From Anaerococcus octavius (GTDB lineage: Bacteria; Bacillota; Clostridia; Tissierellales; Peptoniphilaceae), in contig NZ_UFTA01000002.1 of the NCBI RefSeq assembly GCF_900445265.1, positions 372,001 to 436,000 of the forward strand: a stretch of 64,000 nt of DNA, given 5' to 3'. Below are positions 24,991 through 34,242 of the stretch, piece by piece. The translations under genes were made by a program, and so were the position numbers. Numbering within the stretch: position 1 is the stretch's first letter; each line of letters opens with the position of its first letter. The notes beneath the pieces are model-generated. The model was not told where the DNA came from, made no database searches, and was given only the letters and a program-made list of their open reading frames with translations.

Positions 24991-25962
24991 GTGGATTATT
25001 TCAAAAAAATAAACAAAGCAGTTCCTAGATTTGATGATAAAGTCGGATATAAGATAAAAACAAAAAACGAAATTGATACTTTACAAGTAAATCTTACTAG
25101 AAGGTGTAATTTATCTTGTAAGCACTGTCATCTTTCATGCAATCCAAATAGAAGTGAAGATATGTCTATGGATGTTGCAGATAAAGTTATTGATTTATTA
25201 AAAAATTATGATTTTAAGACACTTGATATCACAGGTGGTGCTCCAGAAATGAGTCAGGTTTGTAAATATTTAATTTCTAATGCATCAATGTTTGGTAAAA
25301 AAGTGATGATTCGTTCTAATCTGACTATTTACAATGATCCGAAATACCAAAATATTCCTAATTTTTTAAAAGAAAATAAGGTATATATCATAGCTAGCCT
25401 TCCATTTTATGAAAAGGAAAAAACTGACAAAATGAGAGGAGTTGGAGTTTTTGAGGATTCTATTAAAGTACTAAAAACGCTTAATAGTTTAGGCTATGGC
25501 AAGAATCCAGACCTTAATTTAAACTTAGTCTATAATCCTTCTGGAGCTATGATTCCTCAATCTCAAGAAGAACTAGAAGATGTATACAGGACTAAACTAT
25601 TAGATGAATATAAAATAGTATTTAATAATTTATTTGTTATTACTAATTCTCCCATAGGCAATTTTGGTAAATGGCTAGATAAGTCTAATAACTTAAATAG
25701 GTATATGAAAAGACTTTATAATTCCTATAATCCAGTTGTAATCAATGATGTAATGTGTAAAAATACTCTATCAGTTGACTATGATGGTAAAATTTATGAT
25801 TGTGATTTTAATTTGTCATTAAAAATGGGAGTGAAATCTAGTAATAAAACTATATTTGATATTAGTAAATATGATTTAGAGGATAGAGAGATTGTAACTG
25901 TAAACCATTGTTATAGTTGTACAGCAGGATCTGGATCCTCATGAGGTGGTTCATTGGAGTAG
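24991..25962 (+). CDS. arsS: ArsS-type radical SAM enzyme with selenocysteine (TGA 25942-25944)
   Basis: Radical SAM enzyme of the rSAM/SeCys family (TIGR04167, PF12345), proposed to transfer the 5'-deoxyadenosyl group to methylated arsenic. Seen: cluster motif CNLSCKHC near residues 36-43, followed by CHLSCNP; DITGGAPEMS; and a Cys-rich end VNHCYSCTAGSGSS. A conventional reading stops at 25944, but family members continue as GSS(C/U)GG. Here TGA is followed by GGT GGT TCA TTG GAG TAG, so translation gives GSSUGGSLE and ends at 25962, with Sec at residue 318. A hairpin in the right place (next entry) supports this. GTG start follows directly after the previous stop. Sec insertion genes are not in the window. 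Confidence 0.88.
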
Positions 25963-25972
25963 TTTACTCTAA
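25942..25972 (+). promoter_or_regulatory. Putative bacterial SECIS element for arsS
   Basis: The UGA at 25942-25944 is followed by an 8-bp stem, TTGGAGTA (25954-25961) and TACTCTAA (25965-25972) with one G-U pair, and a GUU loop at 25962-25964. The loop lies 18 bases after the UGA. Bacterial SECIS hairpins have an apical loop with G or GU roughly 16-37 bases after UGA, so it fits. It partly overlaps the final stop codon TAG. Confidence 0.7.
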
Positions 25973-25993
25973 AAAATTATGAAAGGTAAAAAA

Positions 25994-27061
25994 ATGACAG
26001 ATATCAGAAAAAAAGTTAGTGAATATTATAGCAAGATTACTACTGAGAATGAAGGAAATATGTAAACAAATATATGTTCATGTGAACGTGATTCTATGCT
26101 AAATTATATAAAAGAGATTACAAAAGAAATACCAGATGAAATAATAAGTCGTTTTTATGGCTGTGGTTCACCTATTCCAAGAACAATTGAAGGTATGACT
26201 ATTCTTGATCTAGGATGCGGAACTGGTCTTGATTGCTATATTTTATCAAAACTAGTAGGAGAAAATGGAAAAATAATTGGCGTATATATGACAGGTAGTC
26301 AGCTAGAAATTGCCAATAAGTATAAAGAAGATATGGCTAAAATATTTGGATATAAAAAATCAAATGTAGAGTTTAAAAAAGGATATATAGAAGATTTAGA
26401 ATCCTTAGGTATTGAAGATGAAACAATTGACGTAGTTATATCTAACTGTGTAATAAATTTATCACCATTTAAAGAAGAAGTTTTTAAAGAAATTTTTAGA
26501 GTTTTAAAACGTGGTGGCGAATTATATTTTTCAGATATTTTCGCAGATAGAAGAGTTCCAGAAAGTATTTCAAATGATGAAATTCTTAGGGGAGAATGTC
26601 TTGCAGGAGCAATGTATAGAGAAGACTTTAGAAGGCTGATGGCTAAGATAGGTTGGCTAGATTTTAGATATATGTCTAGTAAAGAATCTTCTATTGACAA
26701 TGAAGAATTGGAAAATTTTCTAGGAAACATTAATTTTTATTCTGAAACTATTAGTGCTTTTAAAATTCCAGATTTAATAGAAGATATTTGTGAAGATTAT
26801 GGTCAATTTGTAAAATATAATGGTGGTATTACAAATAATGAATTTTATTTTGATTTAGATGATCATCATAGATTTTTCCTAAATAAAGCAGAAGCAGTTT
26901 GTGGAAATACTGCAGCAATGCTAGAAGAAACAAGGTATAAAAAATATTTTGATATAATAGGAGATAGAAATAATCATTTTGGACCTTTTGCTGGTTGTTC
27001 TAATTTTCATAATTCATCTAGTGATGATGGTCAAGCATCTGCAAATAGTTGTTGTTGCTAA
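25994..27061 (+). pseudogene. arsM: ArsM-like arsenite methyltransferase, interrupted by in-frame TAA
   Basis: SAM-dependent methyltransferase of the ArsM family. The reading frame starts at ATG 25994 (AAAGG upstream) but has TAA at 26063-26065, residue 24; it is otherwise open to 27061. Downstream ATG 26096 could give 321 residues. Seen: TNICSC just after the stop (like TNACC of ArsM), FYGCG with Cys 57, SAM loop LDLGCGTGLD, C152 (SNCVINL) and C202 (RGECLAGA), and a SANSCCC end. C152-C202 spacing of 50 equals that of C174-C224 in algal ArsM. The usual acidic ribose-binding residue in GVDMT is Tyr here (Y98). A protein from 26096 would lose the first Cys. Either damaged or expressed as a shorter enzyme. 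Confidence 0.8.
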
Positions 27062-27191
27062 TTTTTATAGAATAAACTTTATTATTCCATATAATGCTGT
27101 ATACTTAAAATATTTATTTAGTAAAAACTATACTTTCCTTGCTGAATACTTTTAAATATTAATTTAATTAAATTATATAAAGCTGAAAAAA

Positions 27192-27236
27192 TAAACTTAC
27201 CTTCCTAAGTTTGATGTACTTAAGAAGGTAAGTTTT
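27192..27236. terminator. Bidirectional terminator between arsM and the ABC exporter
   Basis: AACTTACCTTC at 27194-27204 pairs with GAAGGTAAGTT at 27224-27234, with an inner extension CTAAGT/ACTTAA. T-run on the plus strand and A-rich flank on the other; it serves convergent transcripts. Confidence 0.9.
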
Positions 27237-27259
27237 TAACTAATAATATTTAAAATATT

Positions 27260-30200
27260 TTATTCTACTGATTTTAATGCTTCTAGCATATCTACATTTT
27301 TAAGTCTCTTATAAACATAAATACCAAGTACAACTGTAATTATTCCTACAATTATTAGAGGAATTGTAAATGATATGTGAGTCAGAGATGGGTTAAACAT
27401 AACCTCTGCTGGTGGTACTGATCTTAGAATATATCTAAATAGTATATCACCAAGTATATAACCTACAAGTATTCCTAAAATTGTTAAAATAACTGTTTCC
27501 TTATAAATATAGGAAGTTACTTCATTATCAAAGAAGCCTAGAACTTTTATTGTAGAAAGTTCTCTAATACGTTCTTGAACATTTATACTTGTTAAGTTGT
27601 ACAAGATAACTATGGTTAACATTGTGGCAACTATTATTAGTATAAGCATTATTTTATTAAGTGAATCTACAATTGTATTTAGCTGGTTTTTAAGCATTGT
27701 ATTTGAAATTACAGCATTTACACAATCTATATTCATAAACTCTGATGAAATAATTTTGATATTATCTACATTTCCATCTTTTAGTATTATCAAATCAGCG
27801 TTAGGTTTAAATTTATCTCCAAAAGTTTTTTCTAAGTATGATTTATCCATTATCATAAAGTGGCCAGAGTACATTTCTGTAATTGCTACTACTTTTACAG
27901 TTTTTTCATTATCATATGAATCTTTTACAGTGATTTGATCACCAGGAGTGACATTCAATAGTTTTGATAATTTTTCAGTAACAATTGCACCATCTTTTGG
28001 GATTTCTATTTTTTCTTGACTTTCTCGATTACGAAGATTTATAAAGTCTTTGAATTTCTCATTATCTTTTGGAACTATTAATCTTATATCTTGTTTGTCA
28101 TTGTATTCTCCAGCAACTTTATTTAGGTCTTCAAAGTATATGCCAGAATATTCATTTATTTTATCGGATTTTAATAATTTATCTATATCTATTTGATTTT
28201 TATCACTTGTATTTGGATTGTATGAAACGATCATATCGTAGTTGATTAGTTCATCAAATTGCGTCGATTCTAGATCTGCAATTGATTTTTGTGAACTAAA
28301 TCCTGCAAATAAAAGTGTTACACCACCAGCTACACCAAAGATTGTCATTAACATTCTTTTTTTGTATCTAAATAAGTTTCTTGCAGTTACTTTCTGTGTA
28401 AAGCTCATGTGATCCCAAATAAATGGAATTTTTTCTAGTAATATTTCTGATCCTTTTGCAGGTGGTTTTGCTAGCAAGAGGGCGGTTGGCTTTTCTTGTA
28501 GTTGTCTTTTTGCAACTATATATGCTGGAAGTACTGAACTTAATATAGATAAAGCAAGTGCAACTATTGAAATTACCGGATAAAATTCTAGGTAAATTCT
28601 TGGATAAATAAAGGCATGACCATAGGCATTATAAATCATAAGTGGGAATAGGGTATGTCCTAAAATTATGCCAAATATTGAACCAAGTCCACCAGCTAAA
28701 AGTCCATATCTAGTGAATTTTTTTGTAATATCTTTATCGTCATATCCTAAAGCTACAAGAGTTCCTGTATTTATTCTTTCCTCATCTACAAATCTGGTCA
28801 TTGTAGTAAGGGTTACTAGGGCAGCTACTAGATATAAAAATACTGGAAAAATTTTTGATAATTTATCAACTACCTCTGAAACTACTTGGTAAACTGTATA
28901 TCCCAAAGATCCGGGTGATTTTCTTCTAGTAGCTACTGTATAAGTAGGCTCTTCAAGTGAATCCATTAATTCTTTAGCATCGGCAATTTTTTCTTCACCG
29001 TCTTTTATTTCTTTGTCAGCATCTTTTTTCTTATCCTTAAATTCTGCTAATTTATCTTCGTATTCTGCTTTTTTATTCTTTAATTCTTGGCTTGATTGAT
29101 TATATTTTGCAAGGTTAGCTTGGTATTCTTTTTCTTTTTTGTTAAGAGTGTTAAAACCTGCATTCCATTCATCTAGACCTCGGTAGTAAAGATTTAAATT
29201 TTGATTATAGCTAACTAAGCCATTTTCATAATCTCTTTTACCTGCTGCATAGGTATTTTTAGCTGTATTTAATTCATTTTCTTTTGAGGATATATATGCT
29301 TTTACACTATTTATTTGTGTTTGACCATCATTTATCTCTGCTTGTTTTTGATCTAAAGTAGCTTTAGCTGCCTCTAGTTTTTGATAAGCTGCATCAAATT
29401 CTACTCTTTTTGCTGATAATTCTTTTTGAGCAGATTCCATTTGCTCTTTAGTATCAGCTGGAATTTGTGTTTTTTTGATAGCGTTTAGTTCTGATAATTT
29501 TTGCTTTAAAGCTTCTAATTGAGCTTTACTTTCTGCTAAGTTTTCTATTAGTTCTGGGTCAGCATCTTCGCCACTTTCGCCAATATTTGATTTCATTATA
29601 GGAATGGCTTCATTAAGTTGAGCTATTTTTTCTTCTAGGTTAGCAATTGCATTTAAGAGTTCACTTGCTTCTTTATTTTTATTAGCAAATTCTTTTTCAC
29701 TAGTTTTTAATTTTTCATTACCAGCATCTAATTCTGCTTTTTTTGCCTCATATTCTTCAAGGGCATCTTGGTATTTTGCTTTGCCATATGCTAATTCTTT
29801 TTCTTTTGCCGCTAATTGATTTTTGCTTGCATTTAATTCATTTTCTCCTTGAACAATCTGATTATATGCATTGTCTAATTTATTTTCAGCAGCTATTAGA
29901 GAACTTTTTGCATTAGCTAGTTGAGCTTTTCCTGATTGAAGTTCATTCCATTTTTCATCTAGTGTTTTTTTGCCGCTTGTTAGTCTTTGATTGGCATCCT
30001 TTAATCTTTTATTTGCATTAGCTAGTTCATCTTTGCCATCTTTAATTTGCTTGTTGGCATTATCAAGTTTTGCTTGATTGTCATTTACCTGTTTATTAGC
30101 ATCATCTATTTTTGCTTGTCCGTCGTCTATTTCTTTTTGAATATCATTTTTTATAGTTTTTAGCCTCTGTTCACCAGCTCCATCTAAGGCATCATTTAAT

Positions 30201-30913
30201 TCTTTTTCGTGCTTGCTAATATTATTTCTATATTCGTTTGAATAAGGATTTAAATTAATAGAATCTTCATATCTTAAACGTGCAATCATATAATAATCTG
30301 TATCAAAATTATCTTCATTTACAAAAGCAAGTGCATAAAGATTACCATCTCCAGATGTTGATGCTCCCATATTTAAATATGAGGAATATTCTGGCGAATC
30401 CGCAAAACCAACTATTTGGTAAGTATGATTTATTAGGGAATATTTTCCATCTAAATCTTCTTTTTCATCTAGTTTTATTGTATCTCCAATTTTGTATTGA
30501 TTCTTTAAATTGTCAGAAACAACTATATCAGTGTCATTTTTTAGATCTGTTCCTTTTGTTATTTTATACTGGGAAATTTCTTTAGGTTTTGAAAAAACTC
30601 TCAAAGAATCAGTAGTACCTTCAAGGGTAACATCTTTTAAATAACCGTATTCCTTTTGGTTAACGCCCGATGTTTTATCAATCTCATCTACGTTTTTATC
30701 ATCTATGCCCATACTGCCTATTACTGTAATATCAGCAAGATTTGCCTTATCATAATAGTCACGAGAAGTTGATCTCATATTTCGACCAGTTATTTTTAAT
30801 CCAACTAGGGCAAAAGAACCAAGTGCCATTAGCAAAAATATGGACAGAAATCTTCCGATTGAATTTCTATAACTTTTTTTAATACTTTGCATTAGTGCAT
30901 CCAAGCTTATCAC
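27260..30913 (-). CDS. FtsX-family ABC transporter permease with giant coiled coil
   Basis: Permease of a MacB/LolCDE-like mechanotransducing exporter. Seen: first transmembrane helix near residues 20-40 (FLSIFLLMALGSFALVGL); a soluble domain; a very long heptad-rich region of about residues 245-650, full of KAELD, NKQLxDA and similar repeats and strongly predicted coiled coil; a first FtsX domain with three helices near 690-800 (VFLYLVAALVTLTTMTRFVDE); a linker; then the second FtsX domain ending near 1200. 1217 residues is far above a usual 400-800. GTG at 30913 abuts the ATPase stop; TTG at 30904 with AGGTGA ahead is also possible. Substrate unknown; the coiled coil likely reaches the cell wall or bridges to another protein. 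Confidence 0.87.
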   Translation of the reverse strand: MISLDALMQSIKKSYRNSIGRFLSIFLLMALGSFALVGLKITGRNMRSTSRDYYDKANLADITVIGSMGIDDKNVDEIDKTSGVNQKEYGYLKDVTLEGTTDSLRVFSKPKEISQYKITKGTDLKNDTDIVVSDNLKNQYKIGDTIKLDEKEDLDGKYSLINHTYQIVGFADSPEYSSYLNMGASTSGDGNLYALAFVNEDNFDTDYYMIARLRYEDSINLNPYSNEYRNNISKHEKELNDALDGAGEQRLKTIKNDIQKEIDDGQAKIDDANKQVNDNQAKLDNANKQIKDGKDELANANKRLKDANQRLTSGKKTLDEKWNELQSGKAQLANAKSSLIAAENKLDNAYNQIVQGENELNASKNQLAAKEKELAYGKAKYQDALEEYEAKKAELDAGNEKLKTSEKEFANKNKEASELLNAIANLEEKIAQLNEAIPIMKSNIGESGEDADPELIENLAESKAQLEALKQKLSELNAIKKTQIPADTKEQMESAQKELSAKRVEFDAAYQKLEAAKATLDQKQAEINDGQTQINSVKAYISSKENELNTAKNTYAAGKRDYENGLVSYNQNLNLYYRGLDEWNAGFNTLNKKEKEYQANLAKYNQSSQELKNKKAEYEDKLAEFKDKKKDADKEIKDGEEKIADAKELMDSLEEPTYTVATRRKSPGSLGYTVYQVVSEVVDKLSKIFPVFLYLVAALVTLTTMTRFVDEERINTGTLVALGYDDKDITKKFTRYGLLAGGLGSIFGIILGHTLFPLMIYNAYGHAFIYPRIYLEFYPVISIVALALSILSSVLPAYIVAKRQLQEKPTALLLAKPPAKGSEILLEKIPFIWDHMSFTQKVTARNLFRYKKRMLMTIFGVAGGVTLLFAGFSSQKSIADLESTQFDELINYDMIVSYNPNTSDKNQIDIDKLLKSDKINEYSGIYFEDLNKVAGEYNDKQDIRLIVPKDNEKFKDFINLRNRESQEKIEIPKDGAIVTEKLSKLLNVTPGDQITVKDSYDNEKTVKVVAITEMYSGHFMIMDKSYLEKTFGDKFKPNADLIILKDGNVDNIKIISSEFMNIDCVNAVISNTMLKNQLNTIVDSLNKIMLILIIVATMLTIVILYNLTSINVQERIRELSTIKVLGFFDNEVTSYIYKETVILTILGILVGYILGDILFRYILRSVPPAEVMFNPSLTHISFTIPLIIVGIITVVLGIYVYKRLKNVDMLEALKSVE

Positions 30914-31618
30914 CTACCATTCTAGATCAATAATGTCTTTTGGATTTGGATTTGTTTTTATATTTGAGACTTGAGCATTTCTAATATGAATAACCCTATC
31001 TGCAATAGGAGCAATAGCAGAGTTGTGAGTGACTATTACTACAGTTGCGTTGCTTTCACGGCTCATATTTTGTAAAATTTTTAAAACTTGCTTACCAGTT
31101 TGATAATCAAGAGCACCTGTCGGCTCATCGCATAACAAAATCTTTGGATTTTTGGCAATAGCACGGGCAATAGCTACTCTTTGTTGCTCGCCGCCTGAAA
31201 GCTCTGCAGGAAAGTTGTTCATTCTTTTTTCAAGACCTACATCTTCTAATACTTTTTCAGGATTTAGGGCATCTTCTACAATTTCGGAAGCAAGTTCTAC
31301 ATTTTCCTTGCTAGTTAGATTTTGCACGAGATTATAAAACTGAAAGATAAAGCCAACATCGTTTCTTCTATACTCAGTTAGTTGTCTTTTATTATAATTG
31401 GAAATATCCTCTCCATCTATAATTACTTGCCCCTTGGTATTGGTATCCATACCACCTAAGATATTTAATATGGTCGACTTACCAGCACCAGAGTTGCCTA
31501 AAATAATGGCAAGCTCTCCTTTTTCTATAGCAAAACTAATATCATTATTGGCAATTATTTCGTTTTTCTTGCCTTCATTATAAATTTTATAAGAATTTTT
31601 CATTTCTATGTATGACAT
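30914..31618 (-). CDS. ABC transporter ATP-binding protein (MacB/LolD type)
   Basis: ATPase partner of the FtsX-type permease. Seen: Walker [17 protein letters not shown], signature [14 protein letters not shown], Walker [13 protein letters not shown], and switch His in VTHNSAIA; length 234 residues. The NEIIA and GALD elements match the MacB/LolD/FtsE group. It is read first in a two-gene operon; the stop codon is directly followed by the permease start. AAGGAG lies just upstream of the ATG on the minus strand. Confidence 0.94.
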   Translation of the reverse strand: MSYIEMKNSYKIYNEGKKNEIIANNDISFAIEKGELAIILGNSGAGKSTILNILGGMDTNTKGQVIIDGEDISNYNKRQLTEYRRNDVGFIFQFYNLVQNLTSKENVELASEIVEDALNPEKVLEDVGLEKRMNNFPAELSGGEQQRVAIARAIAKNPKILLCDEPTGALDYQTGKQVLKILQNMSRESNATVVIVTHNSAIAPIADRVIHIRNAQVSNIKTNPNPKDIIDLEW

Positions 31619-32002
31619 AAAATCTCCTTTTAATTGGAATAATTAATAATTATATATTTTAATTTACTAAGAATAATACCCACAACAAGCACTAATTTAA
31701 TACTTGTGTTTATTTATTAGACAATATATTTTCTGACTTAATTTATTTAAAGTTTAGGTGATTATCTTATAAATACTGTATAAAGAATTTATATAGAACT
31801 TATAAATAGTTCTTTCAAATTATCTAATGAAGAAATAATGAAATATTTTGAGTATATTATAAAAAAATCGATGATATCTCCTTTAAAAAATTCAAAAAAT
31901 AAAATATAAATTAATTATCAAGATATTGAAACGATTGAAAGTATTGCTATATTGTGATAATATATCTTATAAATATACATATCATACTTTAAGGAGAGTA
32001 AT
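31619..32002. other. Divergent AT-rich intergenic region
   Basis: 384 bases without a gene between divergent transcription units: the ABC operon to the left and the lipoprotein pair to the right. One fair candidate promoter for the right-hand genes is TTGAAA at 31935-31940, 17 bases, then TAATAT at 31958-31963. No hairpin with T-run and no recognisable riboswitch was seen; A/T-rich direct words recur but are not clear repeats. Confidence 0.5.
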
Positions 32003-32766
32003 ATGAAAAATTATAAAAATTTGTGCTAGCTTTTGCATTAACAGGAGCAGTTTTGACAGGATGTAACAACAAAGATTCTGCAAATGATGATAAGGCAGAA
32101 ATAAACGAAACTACTATAACAGAACAAGCAGAAAACACAAATGAAACTGATACAAATGAACAAGAAGAAAAAACATCTGATAATGACACAACATCTGAAG
32201 AGATAAAAGGCGTTAGCAAAGATAATAATATTGTAGTTGATAAAGAAAATCAAACTGTTACTATATACACAACTTTCAATGGTAAATTTTTAACTGAATC
32301 AACAAGACATTTAGTTGTATCCGAAACAGGAAAATTTGGTGATAAACCAGTATTTGTAGCTAATACACCACCAGCAGATTTCCACCAAGCACTATTAGAT
32401 ATTGGTGCAAAACCAGGAGATAATATGACACCTGAAAATGCTGAAGAAACAACATCTGAAGGTACTCCACTAGAAATCACTGCTTATTGGGATGGAAACG
32501 AAGAGGGGACAAATGTAAATGATATAGTGAAAGATTCTAATGGTAAAGATCTAGATATTAGATTTACAGGTAACCTTGATCGTTCTAATGAAATGAAAAC
32601 AGGATGCCTATCTTGTCTTGATTCATGTACTGTAGGTATTTCTTCTAATGCTAACTATCCACTAGGTTCAGTAGAAAAAACAAAAACTGTTGAATTTAGT
32701 GTAGATGAAGATAAGGCTCCAGAAGATGGCACACCAGTTGCACTAGTTTATACAATTAGAGGATAA
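32003..32766 (+). CDS. YdjY-domain-like lipoprotein with one-base frameshift in the signal peptide
   Basis: Predicted surface lipoprotein. AAGGAGAG and ATG at 32003 start MKNYKNL but hit TAG after eight codons. Adding one A to the run at 32015-32019 gives MKNYKKFVLAFALTG and the lipobox LTGC, then reads open to 32766. A GTG at 32023 begins the same frame but is 25 bases from the ribosome site and lacks basic residues. The mature part has an acidic spacer, then a domain with RHLVVSETGKFGDKPVF and, near the end, TGCLSCLDSCTVGISSN, whose cysteines may form a disulfide or bind a metal or cluster. This matches the YdjY-type domain. It overlaps the next gene by one base. Confidence 0.75.
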
Positions 32767-33152
32767 TGGAAAAATTAGCAAAAGTATCCAGATATGTATT
32801 GGCATCTATAATTTTATATAGCTTAATCACTTCACTTATTAGCTTAAGCGTATGGCTAGATATGAGAATTCATTCTCGTTATGTGGTTTATATTTGCTTT
32901 TTAATAATGCTTATTTTTATAATAAAAAAGGATTTTAAAGGTATAAAAGCTATAATAATAGGTGAGGGACTTATGATTTTAGTATTTACTCTTGGAAAAT
33001 TTCCAAGAGTGGCCTATGAGCTTAGGGAGGCTTTTCATTTGCCAATAAAAATAAATAATTTTAATATATTAATAATTTGCTTAATAATTTTTACAAGTCT
33101 AATAGTATATTTTGATAGTTATAATTATAAAAATAAAAAAGCGGGTCTTTAA
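32766..33152 (+). CDS. Uncharacterised membrane protein, four TM helices
   Basis: No family recognised. Seen: 128 residues with hydrophobic segments near 8-30, 40-55, 62-82 and 100-118, and few charged residues outside loops. The ATG overlaps the stop of the YdjY-like lipoprotein gene (TAATG), so the two form an operon; the small protein may be a membrane partner of that lipoprotein, perhaps in electron transfer, but there is no direct evidence. It ends within a bidirectional terminator. Confidence 0.7.
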   Translation: MEKLAKVSRYVLASIILYSLITSLISLSVWLDMRIHSRYVVYICFLIMLIFIIKKDFKGIKAIIIGEGLMILVFTLGKFPRVAYELREAFHLPIKINNFNILIICLIIFTSLIVYFDSYNYKNKKAGL

Positions 33153-33167
33153 AAACCTGCTTTTTTA
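33135..33167. terminator. Bidirectional terminator between the membrane protein and ddl-like genes
   Basis: AAAAAAGCGGGT, about 7-base loop, AACCTGCTTTTTT: stem with a G-T pair and T-runs both ways; overlaps the last codons of the plus-strand gene. Confidence 0.85.
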
Positions 33168-33169
33168 TA

Positions 33170-34183
33170 TTAAAATTTTCCAATTCCTAACTTTTTCTTT
33201 TCAGTTCCTTTATAGTAGGCAGATCTTACTAGTTTATCCATCAATTCTTCATAAGATATTCCTGATGCTTCTGCTTCTAACACAAAAGGGGAAGTTTTTT
33301 TGCTTAGACCTGGCATAGTATTTATTTCCATAATATAAGGCTCACTATAAGCATTTAATCTAATATCCACTCTAGCATAGGTATCACACTTTATGGCTTT
33401 AAATGATTTTATAGCCAAGTATTTCATTTCTAATTCTAATTCTTCATTAATATCTGCTGGAGTTGTTTTTTTATGCCATTTATTTTCCATAACTTCTTTT
33501 GTTCTAAAATTAACGCCACTTTCCTTGGCGAAAGTAATCTCTGTTACTTCTAAGGCTTTTAATTCTCCCATATCTTCTAAGACACCTACTGTAAATTCTC
33601 TGCCGGGTAGGAATTCCTCTATTATGACTGGTGGATTTACTTCATCAAAAATACGATCTAAGGTCTTTGCAAGCTCTTCTTCATTTTCTACATAAGAATC
33701 ATTACGTATACCAACTGAGACTGCTTCTGATTCTGGTTTTATAAAAAGGGGAAAGGACTCCTTAAGATCTTCTTTTAGATCATCTTTTTTATCAAATATT
33801 ATTTGTGATTTAGTAACCGGAAGTCCCCAAGATGATAAAATCAGACTTGTAGTTTCTTTTGAAAGTGCTGTAGCTTGGGCTAGCATTCCGCTGCCTACAA
33901 TTGGTATGCCCAATAACTCTAAGGCTGCAAATACATTTCCTTGAAGTTTCAGATTTTCTAATGGATCATAGCGGACAAAGATTACATCAAGGTCATCTAT
34001 ATCCATAATATTTCTCATCATATCTATGTTAGCAGGTATTTCATAAACTTCATGATTATTATATTCCAAAGCTTCTTTTATAGTTGATAGCATATCTTGC
34101 ATAATATTATCTGCATTTGGATTTACCTGTCTTATTTCATCTGTCATGTTTTCGTATTCTGCGTATACTAAAGCTACTTTCAT
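33170..34183 (-). CDS. D-alanine--D-alanine ligase family ATP-grasp protein
   Basis: Likely joins two D-alanines for peptidoglycan. Seen: N-terminal KVALVYAEYENM fold; central ATP-grasp region with FPLFIKPESEAVSVGI (ATP Lys/Glu and flexible loop) and IIEEFLPGREFTVGVL; and the C-terminal metal-binding block YARVDIRLNAYSEPYIMEINTMPGLS, in which the Asp, Glu and Asn coordinate magnesium. 337 residues is usual length. The N-terminal GxSxE motif of standard Ddl (often HGxxGEDG) is not evident; the corresponding region reads RYDPLENLKLQGN, so substrate could differ from D-Ala-D-Ala. ATG has AAGGATAG upstream on the minus strand. Confidence 0.75.
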   Translation of the reverse strand: MKVALVYAEYENMTDEIRQVNPNADNIMQDMLSTIKEALEYNNHEVYEIPANIDMMRNIMDIDDLDVIFVRYDPLENLKLQGNVFAALELLGIPIVGSGMLAQATALSKETTSLILSSWGLPVTKSQIIFDKKDDLKEDLKESFPLFIKPESEAVSVGIRNDSYVENEEELAKTLDRIFDEVNPPVIIEEFLPGREFTVGVLEDMGELKALEVTEITFAKESGVNFRTKEVMENKWHKKTTPADINEELELEMKYLAIKSFKAIKCDTYARVDIRLNAYSEPYIMEINTMPGLSKKTSPFVLEAEASGISYEELMDKLVRSAYYKGTEKKKLGIGKF

Positions 34184-34242
34184 ATATACTATCCTTAATT
34201 ACTTCGCTAAAATATTTTGATAAAAGTTAAGAAGAATTAGAT

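Noticed and set aside
26063-26065. TAA in arsM considered as a recoded codon
   Set aside because: TAA recoding is not known in this kind of bacterium and other genes in the window use TAA as a normal stop.
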